A stretch of DNA of 64,000 nt from Panagrolaimus kolymaensis (Eukaryota > Nematoda > Chromadorea > Rhabditida > Panagrolaimidae): the NCBI GenBank assembly GCA_028622995.1, contig JAJQJQ010000005.1:372001-436000 (forward strand). The letters run 5' to 3'. Below are positions 36,501 through 51,500 of this stretch, in pieces. How positions within the stretch are numbered: position 1 is the first letter of the stretch; each line of letters starts with the position of its first letter. The notes under the pieces were generated by a model. The model was not told the DNA's origin and did no database searches. It worked only from the letters and a program-made list of their open reading frames with translations. Both the position numbers and the translations under genes were made by a program.

Positions 36501-39500
36501 AGTATCTGTGGTTCAGCGGTTAGTCACGTGCCCGTCCTATCTGGCAGTTTCACAAAAGTTCGATTCACTCAAAAATGAAAAAATAAAAAAATAAAGACGG
36601 GCACTGTAAACTGCAGAAAATCCAATAAATTTCTTTTGGAGACAGTAGTAAAAATAAAAATAAATAAATTTTTAATTTTAAACTTTTTACTTAAGAAAAA
36701 AAGCAAGCGATGTAGTTAGTGTAGTACTTGGCTGCAAAATACTGTAGAAAAATAAAATGGAGTTTTGCAACTAAAAAAGGAAGCAGCGATTTTTATGTGT
36801 TATTTCAAAATCATTTATTTATTTTTTCTTTCGTTTAAAATGTTAAAGTTTTTATTTATTTATCAAAAAGAAAAAAAACAATAAAGGTTTTTTTCTTTTT
36901 TTAAGTCATAAAAATTTTCAACGCCACTCCTCCACCCTCACAAATAATAATAGCTTTGACTTTACCAATTATCTTTTATTTCTCTTCTTTCAAATTTATT
37001 TCGAAATCCTTTATTCTATATTTTCCATAAAACTTTGTGTTTCATCATTATTATTTTTTCACCTGGGCATTCATTCATTCTTATTCCATCCATTTTTCTT
37101 CGACTTCTTCGAAGGAAGCTTCAAAGCTTTTATTCTTTGTCCTTATTTTTTTTTCTTGCGCCAACAAACAACAGTATTTTTTTTCAGGATTTTTTTAAAA
37201 CAACTTTTTTTTCACGCTCATTTAATTCCATTTTACTTTTTCATTATTTTTTCTTTTAAATATCATAATTTTTTTTGGTTTTTGTTTTCTAAAACAAAAC
37301 AACTACTATATTGTTTTGTTTTCTCGCTTTGTGGCCAAGAATAATTCTTAATTCCTTAACAGTAGTTAGTATCTTTAGCAGAAAAGATAGGGAACTCTTC
37401 ACTTGTCAATTATGAAAAAAATAAAATGAAAAAAATATATTTATTTTTTTTTGTTATTGTTTCAAAGATTTCCGCCTCATGAGACATGTTTCATTTTCAT
37501 TTTCTCCTATTTATTTCCATGTTTTTTTTAGTGTTTTTCAGAGGAGCAGAAGCTACTGATGGCAGTCGACGACGGCGACACCCTCGCAGTCAAAAAACTC
37601 TTTTGTTTTTTTTTTATCTTTGAAAAGAGACATGCCAAATTAGATTTCTTCCTTTTCTTCATTTTTGCTTAATTTTTTAAATATTTTTTTGAAAGCCAGG
37701 TTTTTAGCTTTTTTTGTTGCTATTTTTTACTTTCTTTTTAAAAAGGGAAAAAATGTTTTTTATACACTTTAGGAAATGTATGGAGAAGATAGATAAATAA
37801 TAGTATAAGCTTGGTCTTCTTTTTTTTTGTTTCTATGAGAAAACAAAACAAAAAAATGCTTGAAACATTTATTTTTTTGGGTTTCTAATTTTAGGGGTTA
37901 GTAAAGTTAATCTTTTGGTCGTTGGTTGGATTAATTAATTTGCATTAATTCATTTAATGATTTTTCATTTAAAACACCACCATGATTAGCCAAAGTTAAA
38001 AAAATCCAACCATTAAATTTTTATTTTAAATTTACTTTTAATCCCAAAAATATTTTTTGAGCGGTTTTTTTAAATTTAATTGTTTTTGGTTCTAATATTG
38101 AAAATAGTTAACTTTGCGGATCCCATCAAGAAACACAAAATTTCAAGATTTTTGTTTCGTAAAAATTTTTTTGTCCATAACTTTTTTTTAAATTTAGCTA
38201 CTTAACTCTCTTTCTTTTTTTTTATTCTAAACTTCTTCCTTTAAATCAAAGATAAATTATTTTTGTTGTTACCCTTATTTATTATTTATTTATCCCTAAA
38301 ATAATAAATAATTCTAAAAAAAAGCTTAAAAACACTTTTCATTCTCACGCTTTCTTTATTCTGTTTTATTTTTTTTCTATAATTAAAAAAACTTGAAGGA
38401 ACTTGTTTCAAAAATAAGAATCTTCTTCTTTGGCTTCAAGCAAAAAAATATGCGTTCAACTTAAGAGAGGTTCTACGAGCTGATTCAAATAGGGCGGAAG
38501 AAGATTTTTTTTTATTTTGATTTTTTGATTCGAATAGGTTCAAAATGACGAGAAAAAATTATTGGCGTCAAGCTTTTTCCCAAAAAGTGAGCAGGATATG
38601 CTAATTTTTTAAATTGAAGTTAAAACCATGCATTAGCTTCAAAAATTCGGCTAAGTTCACCCATGAAGTATAAAAATTAGGTTTTTATCCAGTATTATGT
38701 AATAGATTGCGGACTAATTTATGGTGTATACCAGATATTTTAATGTTCATCAAAAATGAGGAGAAATTTGCATATTTATACTTCAAATTGATGCCATTTT
38801 TGAGCCTTCTCCCACGCAAAGCTAAACTATATATCAAAATAACGCCCAGAATCTCCTCTTAATTATGGTTTAGACAAAAAAAAATTACAATGCCTCATTA
38901 AGGACTTTTGAATTTTTGAATGTGCAAGACCACCATTTTTAACGGGGTAATTGGTGTTCTTCACTTTCTCTCTTTGTGTTTTGGCATTATGTTCAAATTA
39001 TTTTCATGGAAGAAAAAAACTGAAAAAATGGATTTCCCCGTTAAAAATGGTGGTCTTGCACATTCAAAAATTCAAAAGTCCTTAATGAGGCATTGTAATT
39101 TTTTTTTGTCTAAACCATAATTAAGAGGAGATTCTGGGCGTTATTTTGATATATAGTTTAGCTTTGCGTGGGAGAAGGCTCAAAAATGGCATCAATTTGA
39201 AGTATAAATATGCAAATTTCTCCTCATTTTTGATGAACATTAAAATATCTGGTATACACCATAAATTAGTCCGCAATCTATTACATAATACTGGATAAAA
39301 ACCTAATTTTTATACTTCATGGGTGAATTTAGCCGAATTTTTGAAGTTAATGTATGGTTTTAACTTCAATATAAAAAATTAGCATATTCTGCTCACTTTT
39401 TGAGAAAAAGCTTGACGCCAATAATTTTTAAATATTTTTTAGAACCGATTGGTAAAGAAAAATAAAAAATAAAAAAAATCTTCTTCCGCCCTATTTAAAA

Positions 39501-42500
39501 ATTTTCAAATTATCTCGCAGAGTCTCTCTTAAAGGGACATAGCTATTTCATGCCTTTTTTGAAATTTCGATAGTGGGGACTGAAAGTTACACTTGGTAAG
39601 GCGCGTGTTTGAATTACCGTGTAAGACAGAAAGTGCACGGTAATTCAAACACGCGCCGCCCCAACTGTTCCTATCAGCCCCAGTATCGAAATTTTTGAAA
39701 AGGCATGAAATAGCTATGTCCCTTTAAGTTAGAAAAAAATAAAATAAGAAAGATAAAGTCTGAGCCATCGCAGAAAAAAAACTTCAATCTCACGAACGTT
39801 GTTCTCCTTCCTTATTTTTCTTGTCGTCTGTCACATTTATTTTTTTTTTACTCACCAAAAACAGAAAACAAAAAAATATATATTGTCGCGGTTTATTTTT
39901 TTTACTCAGACTCTTCTTCTTCCGTCTTCTTTGGCACATTTTTTTTTATTTCTAAAGTGCGAGGAAGAGTGAAGAAAAAAAAAACGGAAAAAAGAAATTA
40001 ATTTTTTCGTTTCTTCTTCTTCTTTCGCTTGCTTTTCATTCAAAAAATAAAAAATAAAAAAAGTTGTTACTTATTTTTTTATTATTATTTACCAAAAAAA
40101 AGTTTAATTACGAACTTTTTTAAAAACATTTTATATTGACTTTCACTTTAGAAGGAAATTTGTTGTTTGTTTTGAAGAAAAATAATGAGTAATCTTGAGA
40201 GTTTCACATATATTAGTTTAACACGGAATAAAAAAATTTGTAAGATAGCGTTTGTTATGGGAAAATAAGCTATAATTTACAAATTTATAATTTATTAATT
40301 TAAAACCAGAACACAAGTTTTTTTTTCATAAAATTTATTCCCAGAATTCTCACCAAAAACATATTTAATTTTTTATTTTACAAAATATGGATTTTCGTTT
40401 TTGGACTCCAAGTTATTTTTAAAGCCAACATTCTAGCTGAAATTAATCTTTTTTACTATTTTCGAATTCGATTCTTTTAGGTTTCGAACCTTTTTTGCTT
40501 CCTTTAAAAATTTATGCAAATCTTCTCTATCAGATTTTCATTGTTTCCTCCTTCTTTCTTCTTTTTTTTTGCAAAAAAACAAAACAAAAACAAATATCTT
40601 TGAGATAGTTTCAATTTCATGGAATCAGAGAACGTTAAATAAAATAATTAGATGCCTTTGCCACCAAACAAGAAAATCTAATCGTTATTGCATTTTCGCA
40701 TTTTTTTTTCAATCCCTCTTCAACCCCAACCAAATAAACACATTCATTCTTTCACTTTTACTCTGTGTTTTTTTTTATTTTGCTTCTTTTTTTTAATTCT
40801 CAAATTTCCATCCTTAAACAAATTTTATTTTTTCTTTCAAATCTTTTTTTTTCTTCAAAAAAAAATCTATCAATTTTTCTATCTTTCTCTCGCGTCCTCT
40901 AATTTTTTTTTACACATCGTCAGCTATTATTTATTTATAAATAATTTCTTACAGGCTTTTTTTTAATCCTCCGAAATTTTCTCATCTCTCATCCACGAAA
41001 AAAATTGCAGCAGCCGTTAAATAAGAATATTATTAAAAGCCATGGTTCAACAAAATAAGTTTTAAAGAATTTATTAGAAAAATTTATCAAACTTGGTGTA
41101 AATTTGCATTTTTTTTCTTTTAACACGAAAAAAAACCAAATTAAAAAACAACGGGAAGGAAACTGGCATTCGACGAAAAATTTAGTTGTGTTGCTTCAAC
41201 TTCTGCATCAGCATCAGCAATAATATCACTTGAATCATCACCAGAAATAGCAGAAACCGAATCATTAGAGGAGAGTCACGATTTTTTTGATCCAAGTTGT
41301 TCAATAAAATTTTCTTCACCTTCGACGACAATCAAAGCAACTAAGCCACCTATTTCAACAACAAATTCAACAAATTTACGAATTCAATTATTTAAAAATC
41401 ATAATAAACTACGTCTAATGAATGACAACATCAATCACGACGATAATAATGATGGAATATCATTACCTATTTTGGGTCAACAACAACAACAATATCCAAC
41501 AATAAATTATGATAATCAACGATCCATAACACCTCAACCTCCACCTCCAATTCCATTCCAGCAACAAGCGATAGTGCAAATAAAAAATATTAATTCTGCT
41601 ACATCAAATCATCAACGCCCCAATTTACGAATAGAAACAACATTAGCAAATAATTATAATCCAAATAATAATTTTAATTATAATAATTCAAGTGGCGGAG
41701 GAATGCGGGCAGCTCCAGCTTCAGCAGTTCCAGAACGAATGATAAATTCTAAAAAACATTTAAGAAAATATGCTTCTGAAACTTCGTTTGCTGCAAATGC
41801 CGCGAAAGCTATGGCGATAGCTTCGGGCTCTTCTGGATTGGGTGGTTCCGGAGGAAATTCATCTGGCTCCGGATCACTTTCCACAACAAATGAAAATCTT
41901 CAACAAACTCCACCAATAATAACTGAAACACAAATTCGAACTCCATCAAGAATATTTCATGTTAGACCAGTGCCCCTTGGTTCAGCCACTCGTGGATCGA
42001 ATGGTTTCGCTTCCGCGAATGCAGTAATAAATAAATTAAATCAAAATCGTCGAAGACAAGATTCCGATGATGCTTCTGGATCCATTGCATCGGAAAATAC
42101 TGTAGCAAGTGGAACTATGACACCTGTTTCAAGAAGAAATTTAAGATTTATGAAACGACCGAAAAGTACCGGAAATATGGGATATCCTATATCATCAACA
42201 AATAATTTTGTATCAGGACCAGGAGGACATATATGTGAAACTCGAGATACTACTAATAGTGGTGGAACGATGGCATATGATGCTAGCTTCACTTCAGCCA
42301 CAATTCATTCAATGGATAGCGCTGTTCAACCTTTACATGCTTCAAATATACCAATGTTAGATGAAAGAAGGCCATCAAATTTTTATATGATGGATGATGA
42401 TTCCACTCATGAATTTGATGATGATATAAATGGTTGGTTTTTTTTATAAAAGTTTTCTTTTTGGAAGTTAGATAGTTTTTATAAAAATACTTATTTATTT

Positions 42501-45500
42501 TTTTGTAAGTTTTGAATTATGGGAAAAGGTAGTAATGAAGATAAAAGTAAAAAATACGAGATTTTTTCAAAATGGAAAAAAAGGGATAAAAAAGAATGCA
42601 ACTCTTAATTGTATATTATAATAAAATTAAAAAGGCAAAAGTTTAAAAAACTGGCCTCAAAAGGAATAAAAAACAAAAATAAATATTATTCAATTAATAA
42701 ATAATTTAACCTTTATTGTTATTGTTCAAATTGTAAAAAAATCAGAGGTTAAGAAGAAATACTATCTATCTTTATGATTTCTGTATTTTTTTAAACTAAA
42801 ATTTTATTATTTAAAAATCATTTTCTTAAAGTTTATAAAGATTGTCGTGTGTTTTTCAAAACTTAAATTTAAAAAAATTACCAGCTTTAAAATAAAAAAA
42901 AATACAAACTTGTTATTAATGGTTATGGTTGGTGTTTGTTTGGAGCAAGCAAGAATATTTATTCTCAAAGGAATTAATAGTGTAAACGGTTTATGTTTTT
43001 TTTCTTCATAACTTTTTTTGTTGTTGAATGCTTTTCAAAGATGATTCCTGCTAAATAATATTTTTTTGTTAAAAATGAATTTATTTTTATGTTGAAAAAA
43101 AAATGGAACTGCTTTATTTTTTTTTTGTGGGCGAGACTCTGAACACAGGGATCCTCTTGGGAATATTTCATATTTGTTGTTAGTTGTTAAGGCTTGGAAA
43201 TTGTTGTTATGATTTTTTAATCTTTGTTGCAGTAAAAATTTTTGCAAATTTTTATTAAGTTTAAAATATTTTGAAATTATTCAACTCAGTCAACCAGAAG
43301 CTTTTCTACCCTTGAATCCCAGAAATTTTAGGTTAAGCTAAAGAACAAAAGTTTAAAAGTTTTGTGCTTTTTTCTTGCAGCAGCAATTTCCGTATATAAT
43401 AAGTTTATGTTTCTCTGCCCTTTTTTCCAGGTGTTTTTTGAGAACTTTTTTAAATTAGTGGCGTTCTAAAATTTCAATTTTCAAATGCCTAAAAATAAAT
43501 TCTAAAAATTTATAATCTTTTAAATGTTTATAAAAAGAAGGAAATGTTTCCTTTAAAAAAGTTTATAAAATTTTTTTTGAATGTTCTTTAGTATTAAACT
43601 TTTTTTTCTTTATTCTTTATCCATTTATTATTGTTAGTCTCTTCCTTCCATTTTTCTTTTTTTGGCAGCTATTTTTTCGGTCGTTTAACAACGTTGCTTC
43701 TTAAATGCTTCGAAAAAACTTATATTTATCTTAAACTTTTTTTTTCTCATTAATTTTTCTAAATTCTTTTTCTTTTTGAATAAGCTTTTTTGGTTGCTGC
43801 TTCTGTTTCGCAGAAAGAAAAATAAAACTTATTTTTTGGCGTTGCCCTCTTCTCTTTTTTTTAATGGCTTCAATTCATCGCTTCTTTAACCAAAATAAAA
43901 AAAATAAATAAAAAGATTCGCTTATTTAAAAATAAAAAAGGAAGAAGAAGAGAGAGATATTTATTCCATTAGGGAAATACATACATACATATATTTATTT
44001 ATTTTGTTGTCAAGCTTTTTTTTTTTTTCTTCTCTCATCCTTAAAGCTATTCATAAAAAAAGAAGATAAACTCTACTCAACATATAAACTCAACAACAAC
44101 ATCGACGACGACAGCAACAGCATGTTCTAAACTCAATTAGAGCTGTTGTTTGCCACTGCTTGCCATTGAGGTTTGCGTGAAAATGAAGAAAATGAAAAAA
44201 AGATGCTGCTTCTCGGCAAATAGATTCAGCTAATAGAGCAGCCTCACCAACCAACAACGAATAATAAAAAAAAATAAAAATAACGGAAGGTTCGCTTTTC
44301 AAAAAATAAGAAAAAGATTTGCTTTTTTATCGTTTGTTTCTTCATATACGGAAGTGAGAAGCAGTCGATGAAAAAAAAAATGAAAAATAAAATGAGGATG
44401 AGGATGAAAGGCTCTTCATTCCATCGATGCCGCCCGCCGCTGGCTTCGAAGCAAGCTGTCATCGTCGATGAAGGCGAGAAGGGGAGACTGACTGATTTAT
44501 CATTTTTTTATTCCATTTTTTTTTGTGTGTGTTTTTTATATTATTTTTTTTTCTGTGTGGGAAGGAAGAAGAGGAGGACGACATCAGAAGGAAGGAGACA
44601 CAAATTTTCACATCCACGTTTATCAAGATGGCTACAGGCATAGGCAAGGCAGAAGTAATGAGCCTTTCCTTAACATTGTTGCATTTGGCTCTTCTGCAGT
44701 TCCTTTTTTTTGAGAGAGACTCTATTCAAAAGAAGAAGAAAAGCTTTTATTTTTTTGAATGAATGAATGAAAGCCATCGAATTATAGCAGCTTCTTTTTT
44801 TTTATATTTAAATCTCATTTTCTACATAGTTTTTTTATTTTTTATTTTGCCTCTTTTCAGTTGCCTTCATTTTTTTCTTTAACAAAGTTTAAAATTAAAT
44901 TTATGTTAGTTGTTTGTTTTTCTATCAATTTCCGCCAACTCATTTTTTTCTTCTTCATTTTTTTTTTTGCAAGAAAAAAGACTTCCTTCCGCTGCTCATT
45001 GGTTTTGTAATACATCGAATTTTTTTGTTCTTTAATTGTTTTTCCTACAGCGAAATTTGCATTTTGCAACGAAAGTTATTTATTTAACTCTACCAAGTTT
45101 TGATATTGCATGAATTTTTTAAATTCCGGCGAAACTTCTTCCTCCCTTTTTACAAATAATAAAAATCCCCTCTCAATTTTTTAACAAAAGAAAATTTGCA
45201 TTTCCAAAAAGCTTTTATATATTTTTTTTCCTTTCATAATAAAATGATTTCCGTAAAGGAAACGATTACTCAGAGGTGTCGTGTCGCCTTGTTTTTTGGA
45301 TCTAATGAAAAAAGAAGAGAGACCAGGAACTTAAAATAAAAGCAATCTGCTGAAACGATAAAGTATTTTTAGTATTAAACCAGCCATCTTTTTATTTTTG
45401 CAACCCTGAAAACGTGAAATCCAATCTCTCAAAAAAAAATATTTACTAAAAGCATATAATTTTTTTAAACAAGTAAAATGGGTTTCTTTTGAATTTGAAT

Positions 45501-48500
45501 TTTAAAATAATTTTCCTTTTTTTTTTGATTGGAGTCTTTCAGTTTTTTTGTTTGTGTATTTTTGATGTCACTTTTTTTTTAAAGTACACAAGAAGAGGCA
45601 GATGTTTTTTTTCTTTCATTTTTCCTTTCAACTTTAAAATTATGAATTCTAAATATGGTTCACATTTAACTTTTTTCCTTTTCGTATTTTTTAATGCATT
45701 TTTTTTTATTAGAATCTCAAGAGGCTTTTTCAGATCATAAATTTAGTCAATAACTTTGCTGCTTGAATTTTTGTTCTAAGATTTTGTGGACTTCTGAAAC
45801 TGAATTTTTTTTTAGGATTAAATTTAAGTCGGGTTGAAAAAGTTAAAATTTTTCAATCGGAAATTAATTCAGAAAACCCAAGAAACTTGGAAACATTTTG
45901 TTCCAAATTTTTTTAGACGATTTTCAGTTTTTTTGTTGCTCGAAAGTAACTCTCTGGATTCTTAAAAATAATAAATTATAACTAAATCATTTTATTAAAT
46001 GACTTTCTAAATCGTTTCAAATTCTAAAAATAAGAAATCATAGCCACCGGTTTTGGTTATTGGCTCTTTACTATTATTTAAAGAAAAAAAACCACTCCCA
46101 TCATTTTAAAAATTCAGTTTAATCAACCTTTCTATATTTACATTTTTTTTGTCTTTATCTTTAGCTTCTAAGCAACAACGCTTCAATAAATCTAAAGCAA
46201 AAAAACAAAACAAAAAATATAATAGATGAACCGCCACAACCGCCTTCGCAGAAAATAAACTGAAAAAAAATATTTTTTTCCTTGTGTTTTTTCTGGATGT
46301 TGCTGCTTTGAATTTTTTTGCTTTGCTTTGCTTCTTATTCCTCATCTTTATTTTTTTCCCACTCCTTTTCCGGGACATTTATTTTATTTTATTTTTCTTA
46401 CCAAAATTTTTTTTTGGTAGTGGCTTGCTTCTAAAAGTTTTTGCTTTTGGGGAAAAAGCAGCAAAGAGGTTAGAAGTTAGAAGTAAAAAAAAATATTAGG
46501 TCGTCGTTCGTCGGTCGATGAAGAAGTAAATGCTTGGCTTTTTTTAAAGAAGAAAGTAGACGACCGACAAAAAAAAATATTATTAATCTTTGACTTTCTT
46601 TTTTGGTTGGAAAAAACTAATTTTGGTTTGTTCATGAATGAATTGATTTTTTTTTCTGCTGCTGCTGCCTGGCTTTGTTATTGTTCGATTATCCATGAAA
46701 ATTCCATATTTTTGCAAATGGCTTTTGATTATATATATTTTTTCCAAATTTTTTAAAACTTTAAAATTCTTTTTTTTATTAAACATTTTTTGTTTGGGAT
46801 TTTTTAAGCATCAACATTTCCATTTTAAAAAAAACAGCCTTCAGACACAGACATTTAGCATATTTTTAAAATCCCGTTTAATTTTTTTTTTGTTGAGAGC
46901 CAACCAACCAACTAAATATATCTAAAAGCTTTGTAAAAAAAGTCAAATTCAGTTTGTTATGGCATATGTATGTGCATTGGCATCTAATTGGTTCCCCATC
47001 CATTCTCAATGTCATTCTCGCTCCACACAAAAAAAATCTTTCTTCTTTTTTGCCAAAAAAAAATAAAGCATTTTGCCATCGTCGTTAGTTAGTTAAACTA
47101 CTCATTCGTCACCATCATCATCCATCCACTAACATCTATCTTTTTTATTTATTTATCGTTGTAGTTGTTAGAAGAAGAAGCCAAAATTTTTTTGATAATA
47201 AAAAACTTTCAAAAAAAAACGCTTGAAGCATCATCTTCGCCGCCATCCATCCGCCGATAAATTTGAAGTCGATGCGATGCATATTATTTTATGTATTTGA
47301 ATTTCAATGTCGCGTTTTCTTGCTTTTTCTCCAAACAAAAAATTTCTTCCCCCGCTTTTCCTTTTTTTTATTATTTAAAAATAAGAAGTGCGCCGGAATT
47401 CACCCGACTTCATTCTTCTTTTTTTTTGCTTTTTTTCTTTGCTTCATTGAAACACAACTTTTTTTTGACTAACAACTCTCTATCTATATTTGGGATTGCT
47501 TGGGTGGCAACAACAACATCGACAAACTAACTAACAAACTATTTAGAAGCTGCTGCTGCTCAAAAAAAAAATGAAAGAAAAAAATAGACTTCTTAATGTT
47601 TTATTTTTCTTTATTTTTGGTGGAGCCTCACATTTTTCATTGTAAAAAACTAAAAACTTCTTCATTTATTTCATTTTCTTTTTCTTTAAAAAAAGCATAG
47701 AAAAAAAAAGTTGTTTTTCAAGCTCCAGCTTTCAAGGGCGACAAATCGAGTCAAGTCTTATTAAGAATTTTAGCCATTTTTATTTTCTTTATGGACTTCT
47801 GGCATTCGACAGCTACAAGCTAGCTAACTAACTAACTAATATGATGACAGATCCCTCTTCTTTTTTTAGAGATAGAGTAGTTTTTTTTGGGTTGTTCTTG
47901 GCTAAAAAAATATTTTTGACACTTATTAGTTGTTCGTTTTTTTTTCTTTTCACTCGTGTTCTTTTTTTTTATTTCTAAATTTTTATTGATTCTTAAATAA
48001 AAATAAAAGGTTTTTTATTTTAGTTTCAACGGGTTTTATTAATCCTAAAATATTGTATCTCCCAACAAAAACCCTAACATCTTTTGTTAAATTTAACAGT
48101 GAAAAACATTATTTTCGTACAGAATCCCAAAATTCATAAATTTATTAACTTTATTTTTATTCTTGGACCATGGAATTTTGAAAGGAATAAAAAAATAGTA
48201 TTTTTTGTGAATGGTTTGTAAAATGGATTATACTATAACCAATGTACCATCATCTTCATCAACAACAACAACAACATCACCTAAAACTTCATTATCATCA
48301 TCAGGGGTGCAAGTTATAGTTACATCAGATCCAAATAATGGAACTCTTCGATCTTCATGTCCTCCTTCCCATTCTTCTTCTTCCACGACATTTGGATCGT
48401 CGTCGTCATCGAAAATTCCTGATCCTCGACAAAGACTTTTTGCTCGACGCACTTCTCACACATTACTTTTTGTTCCAGAACAACGACGAGTTTCAACGGT

Positions 48501-51500
48501 TTCAGGTGTATCAATTACCAGTTGCCCAACGGATTTAAATGAAGATTCGGATGAAGCTGATTTACGAATGTTAACAAATTCAACACCACAAAAACAAAAA
48601 AATAATAGTAGTAATTATAATTTTATTCGAATGCTACCAAATAATTATTCAACAGCAACTGCAAATAATTTGGGAACGACTGAATCAGCGACGACCATGC
48701 CCGTGACTTCGTTATCTGCTTCACCACCAGATGTATTGAGGAGAAAAAGTGTTCAAACTGGAGCTCCAGCAATTGGATTTAGGCCTAAAAAATGTTTTGA
48801 ACGCCGCGCTTCTCAACCCACGATTTCTGTAAATTTGATGGGAATGAATTCTCCTTCAGGAAGGCGGATTATGGAACTTCAAAATCATCAACAAAACCAA
48901 AATCAAAGTCAAAATATGCCACCCATTCATCCAGGCCCTCGAATGTCCATAGGAATTCATCAAGGAAATTTAAGTAAAAGAGTTTCATGGATGTCAATGA
49001 AATCATTGCAAGAGTCTATGGTAGAACCATTAATGGAATTACGAAAACAGCAACAACTTCAACAAGAAATGATGAATAATGCTAATAATGGAGGAATTAA
49101 AATAACAACATCAACATCAACTAATAATAATCCAAATATAACAAATGATTCAAGAACTAATAGTCAAATTGGAAGCGTATTACAATTGGATGATGGTGTA
49201 TATGATTTGGAATCGGATACACCACCTATGGATACCATGAGTTGGAGTAATAATACTTGGGGGATATTTGGGAGGGATAAAAAAAAATATCAAAAATTGC
49301 TTCGATTTTGTTGTATTAACTAAAAATGTGGCAGAAAATTTTTATGTTTAAAGCTAATTTTTAGTAGCTTCTATGCCTCGCAACGAAAAATAATATTTTT
49401 GTCTTTGGATAAGATAAAATTAATTAAAAATTACTTTTTGTTTAAATTTTTTCGATTGTTTTTATTAAAATTTAAATACATGTATTTTTGATTTGATGAA
49501 TCTCAAACTAAATGCACAAAAATTTCATGTCGAATCCAAACTTTATTTAATGTAGCATAAAAATTCAGAATTCTTTCTTTCTATTTTAAACTTCCGTTCA
49601 AAAACATTCTTCGAAAAACAAACAGAAGAAAAAGCTATAATCAAATTTTTTTTCTTCATTTCCCACTTTTATGTATTTCCTTCTCAAATTAAAAAATAAA
49701 TAAACATTTCCAAGAATTCTATGAAAAAAATTATTTATATGAAATGAAACAAAAAACAAAAAAAATAATATATATAAAAAACTCTTGATGATGGTGGTGG
49801 AGAAGAATAATAATTAATCTTTCTTTCGTTTTCCACATTTTTTTTTCGAGAGAAACAGAGTTTAGTTGTTTTTCTTTTTTTTCCTTTCGCCATTTATAAT
49901 TTTTTTTTATTATTCTAAACAAAATAATGAAGAAAAAAAAGTTGCATTCTTTTTTTCTGAATTTTTTTTATGCCTAAAGCGTATGTTATAAAAATAAAAT
50001 GTTTATATTTAAAAAAAGATAATTTTTGTGGGGGAAGAAAATTTTAAATTTAATTTAAAAATTTAAAAAAAATAAAGAAAACATAAATTCTTATATTTGC
50101 ATATTTTTTAAATAATTTAATTACCAAAAATTGTTTTTTTAGATGAGTTTGATAATGTCACTCTAATGTATTCAAAACATGAAAAAATACCGATGAAAGA
50201 TTTTGGTTCTGAAATTCGTGCCACAATGGATATTGATCATTTATTAAATAAAGCGGTACTGTTATTGGATTTGCAGGAGACTTCATTGGAAGAAATATTT
50301 GCTAAGTTAGTTTTTATATTTAATTTCTAAAAAAAATTCTTTTTGAAACTATTCAACGGAATTTTAATTTTTTTTAATAACTGTGTTTTGTGGTGCCCAA
50401 AACTAAAAAAATCCTTGCTTTATTTTTTCTTTCTTTATTTACAGCTCAATTTTATGTATATATTTATTTATTTCAAAAAAAAGCATTTAGAAGTTCTTAA
50501 CTTTTTGGAAAAAAAAAGAACTCCCTCGTGTTTACTGAAAAATAAAGTCAAAGTCATTGACTCCTTTTTTTGTCAATATAAAAAACAAAGCTCAAATTTT
50601 ATTTTATTTTCCCATTTCTTTCTTTTTTTGGATGGGCCAAAAATAAATAATTTAAAAAAAGAAGAAGCAATGAGTAATGATGAGACCTTTTAAAAATAGA
50701 AAAATAAATGAAGCGAAATAATTATTTGTTTATAGAATTATTCATGAAATGGATATACAAGAACCTGAATTTACAAGTGAACAAGTTCGATCGGTTTTAT
50801 TTACCCAAGATGCAAATAATCAATTTCATATTTTGAGTCGAACTGTGCAATCGATTTGTACGACAGGAACCATAGGTGGAAGCTTTGATTATGATCAAAC
50901 TTGGATTTGTGCATTGTAAGTTAAAACTTTTTGAGATCAAAATGTTTTCAAAAAAGGCTATTTTTTAGATGCATGTTAAATACCGTTCAACATCGACATG
51001 TTGCAATTGCAAGGCTATCACATCCAACAAATTTAGGAAGAACCATGCAAGATTTAAGATTTATTATTATTGTTATTGCACCTTCAAGAGCTGTAAGTTT
51101 TACAAGAAATAAAATTCTGAAAATTCTTAATTCAAAAATCATTAATTAATTTTGAGAATTTTGAATTCCAAAAAATAAATAAAATAAATTCTCTTAAAAA
51201 TAATTTTCATAATCGAGTTTTTTGGCTCGAAACCTGCAACAATTTTCTTTTTTTCCATAAAATTAAAATATTTAAATTTCTCCCATTTCAGAAAGGAACT
51301 AAAACCGCCCTTGAAACAACTCGAACCTTTGCAACTTTATTCGCTGATATGGATATTCGTCAAAGACTCGTGATGGCCCATTCCGTGGATGATTTCCGTT
51401 CCACTTTGCTTGAAGCCGCAAAAGAACTTGCGCTGGAGCAAAATCAATGGAGAGAACGAAAATCTTCCATTCATTTATCTCAAGCCAAGGAACAAGTATT

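Larger units (their letters stand above)
27588..41185. other. Intron of the SLC4A11-type gene, 13.6 kb, no supported exon
   Basis: Homopolymer-rich sequence with (T)n and (A)n runs. It contains the tandem repeat at 36228-36436, a pseudoknot/SINE candidate at 36500-36620 and the paired foldback elements at 38461-39727. The Phe/Leu/Lys-rich open frames here lack splice context or balanced composition. Confidence 0.45.

Noticed and set aside
36500..36575. Functional tRNA gene
   Set aside because: A and B boxes are recognisable, but acceptor, anticodon and T stems do not pair.
35214..37344. Several Phe/Leu-rich plus-strand frames of 60-130 codons
   Set aside because: They result from T-rich tracts, which read as Phe/Leu; composition and lack of splice sites argue against coding.
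38920..39120. Open frame of 66 codons across the loop of the foldback element
   Set aside because: It spans the loop and both inner arms of a palindrome and has no splice context, so it is chance.
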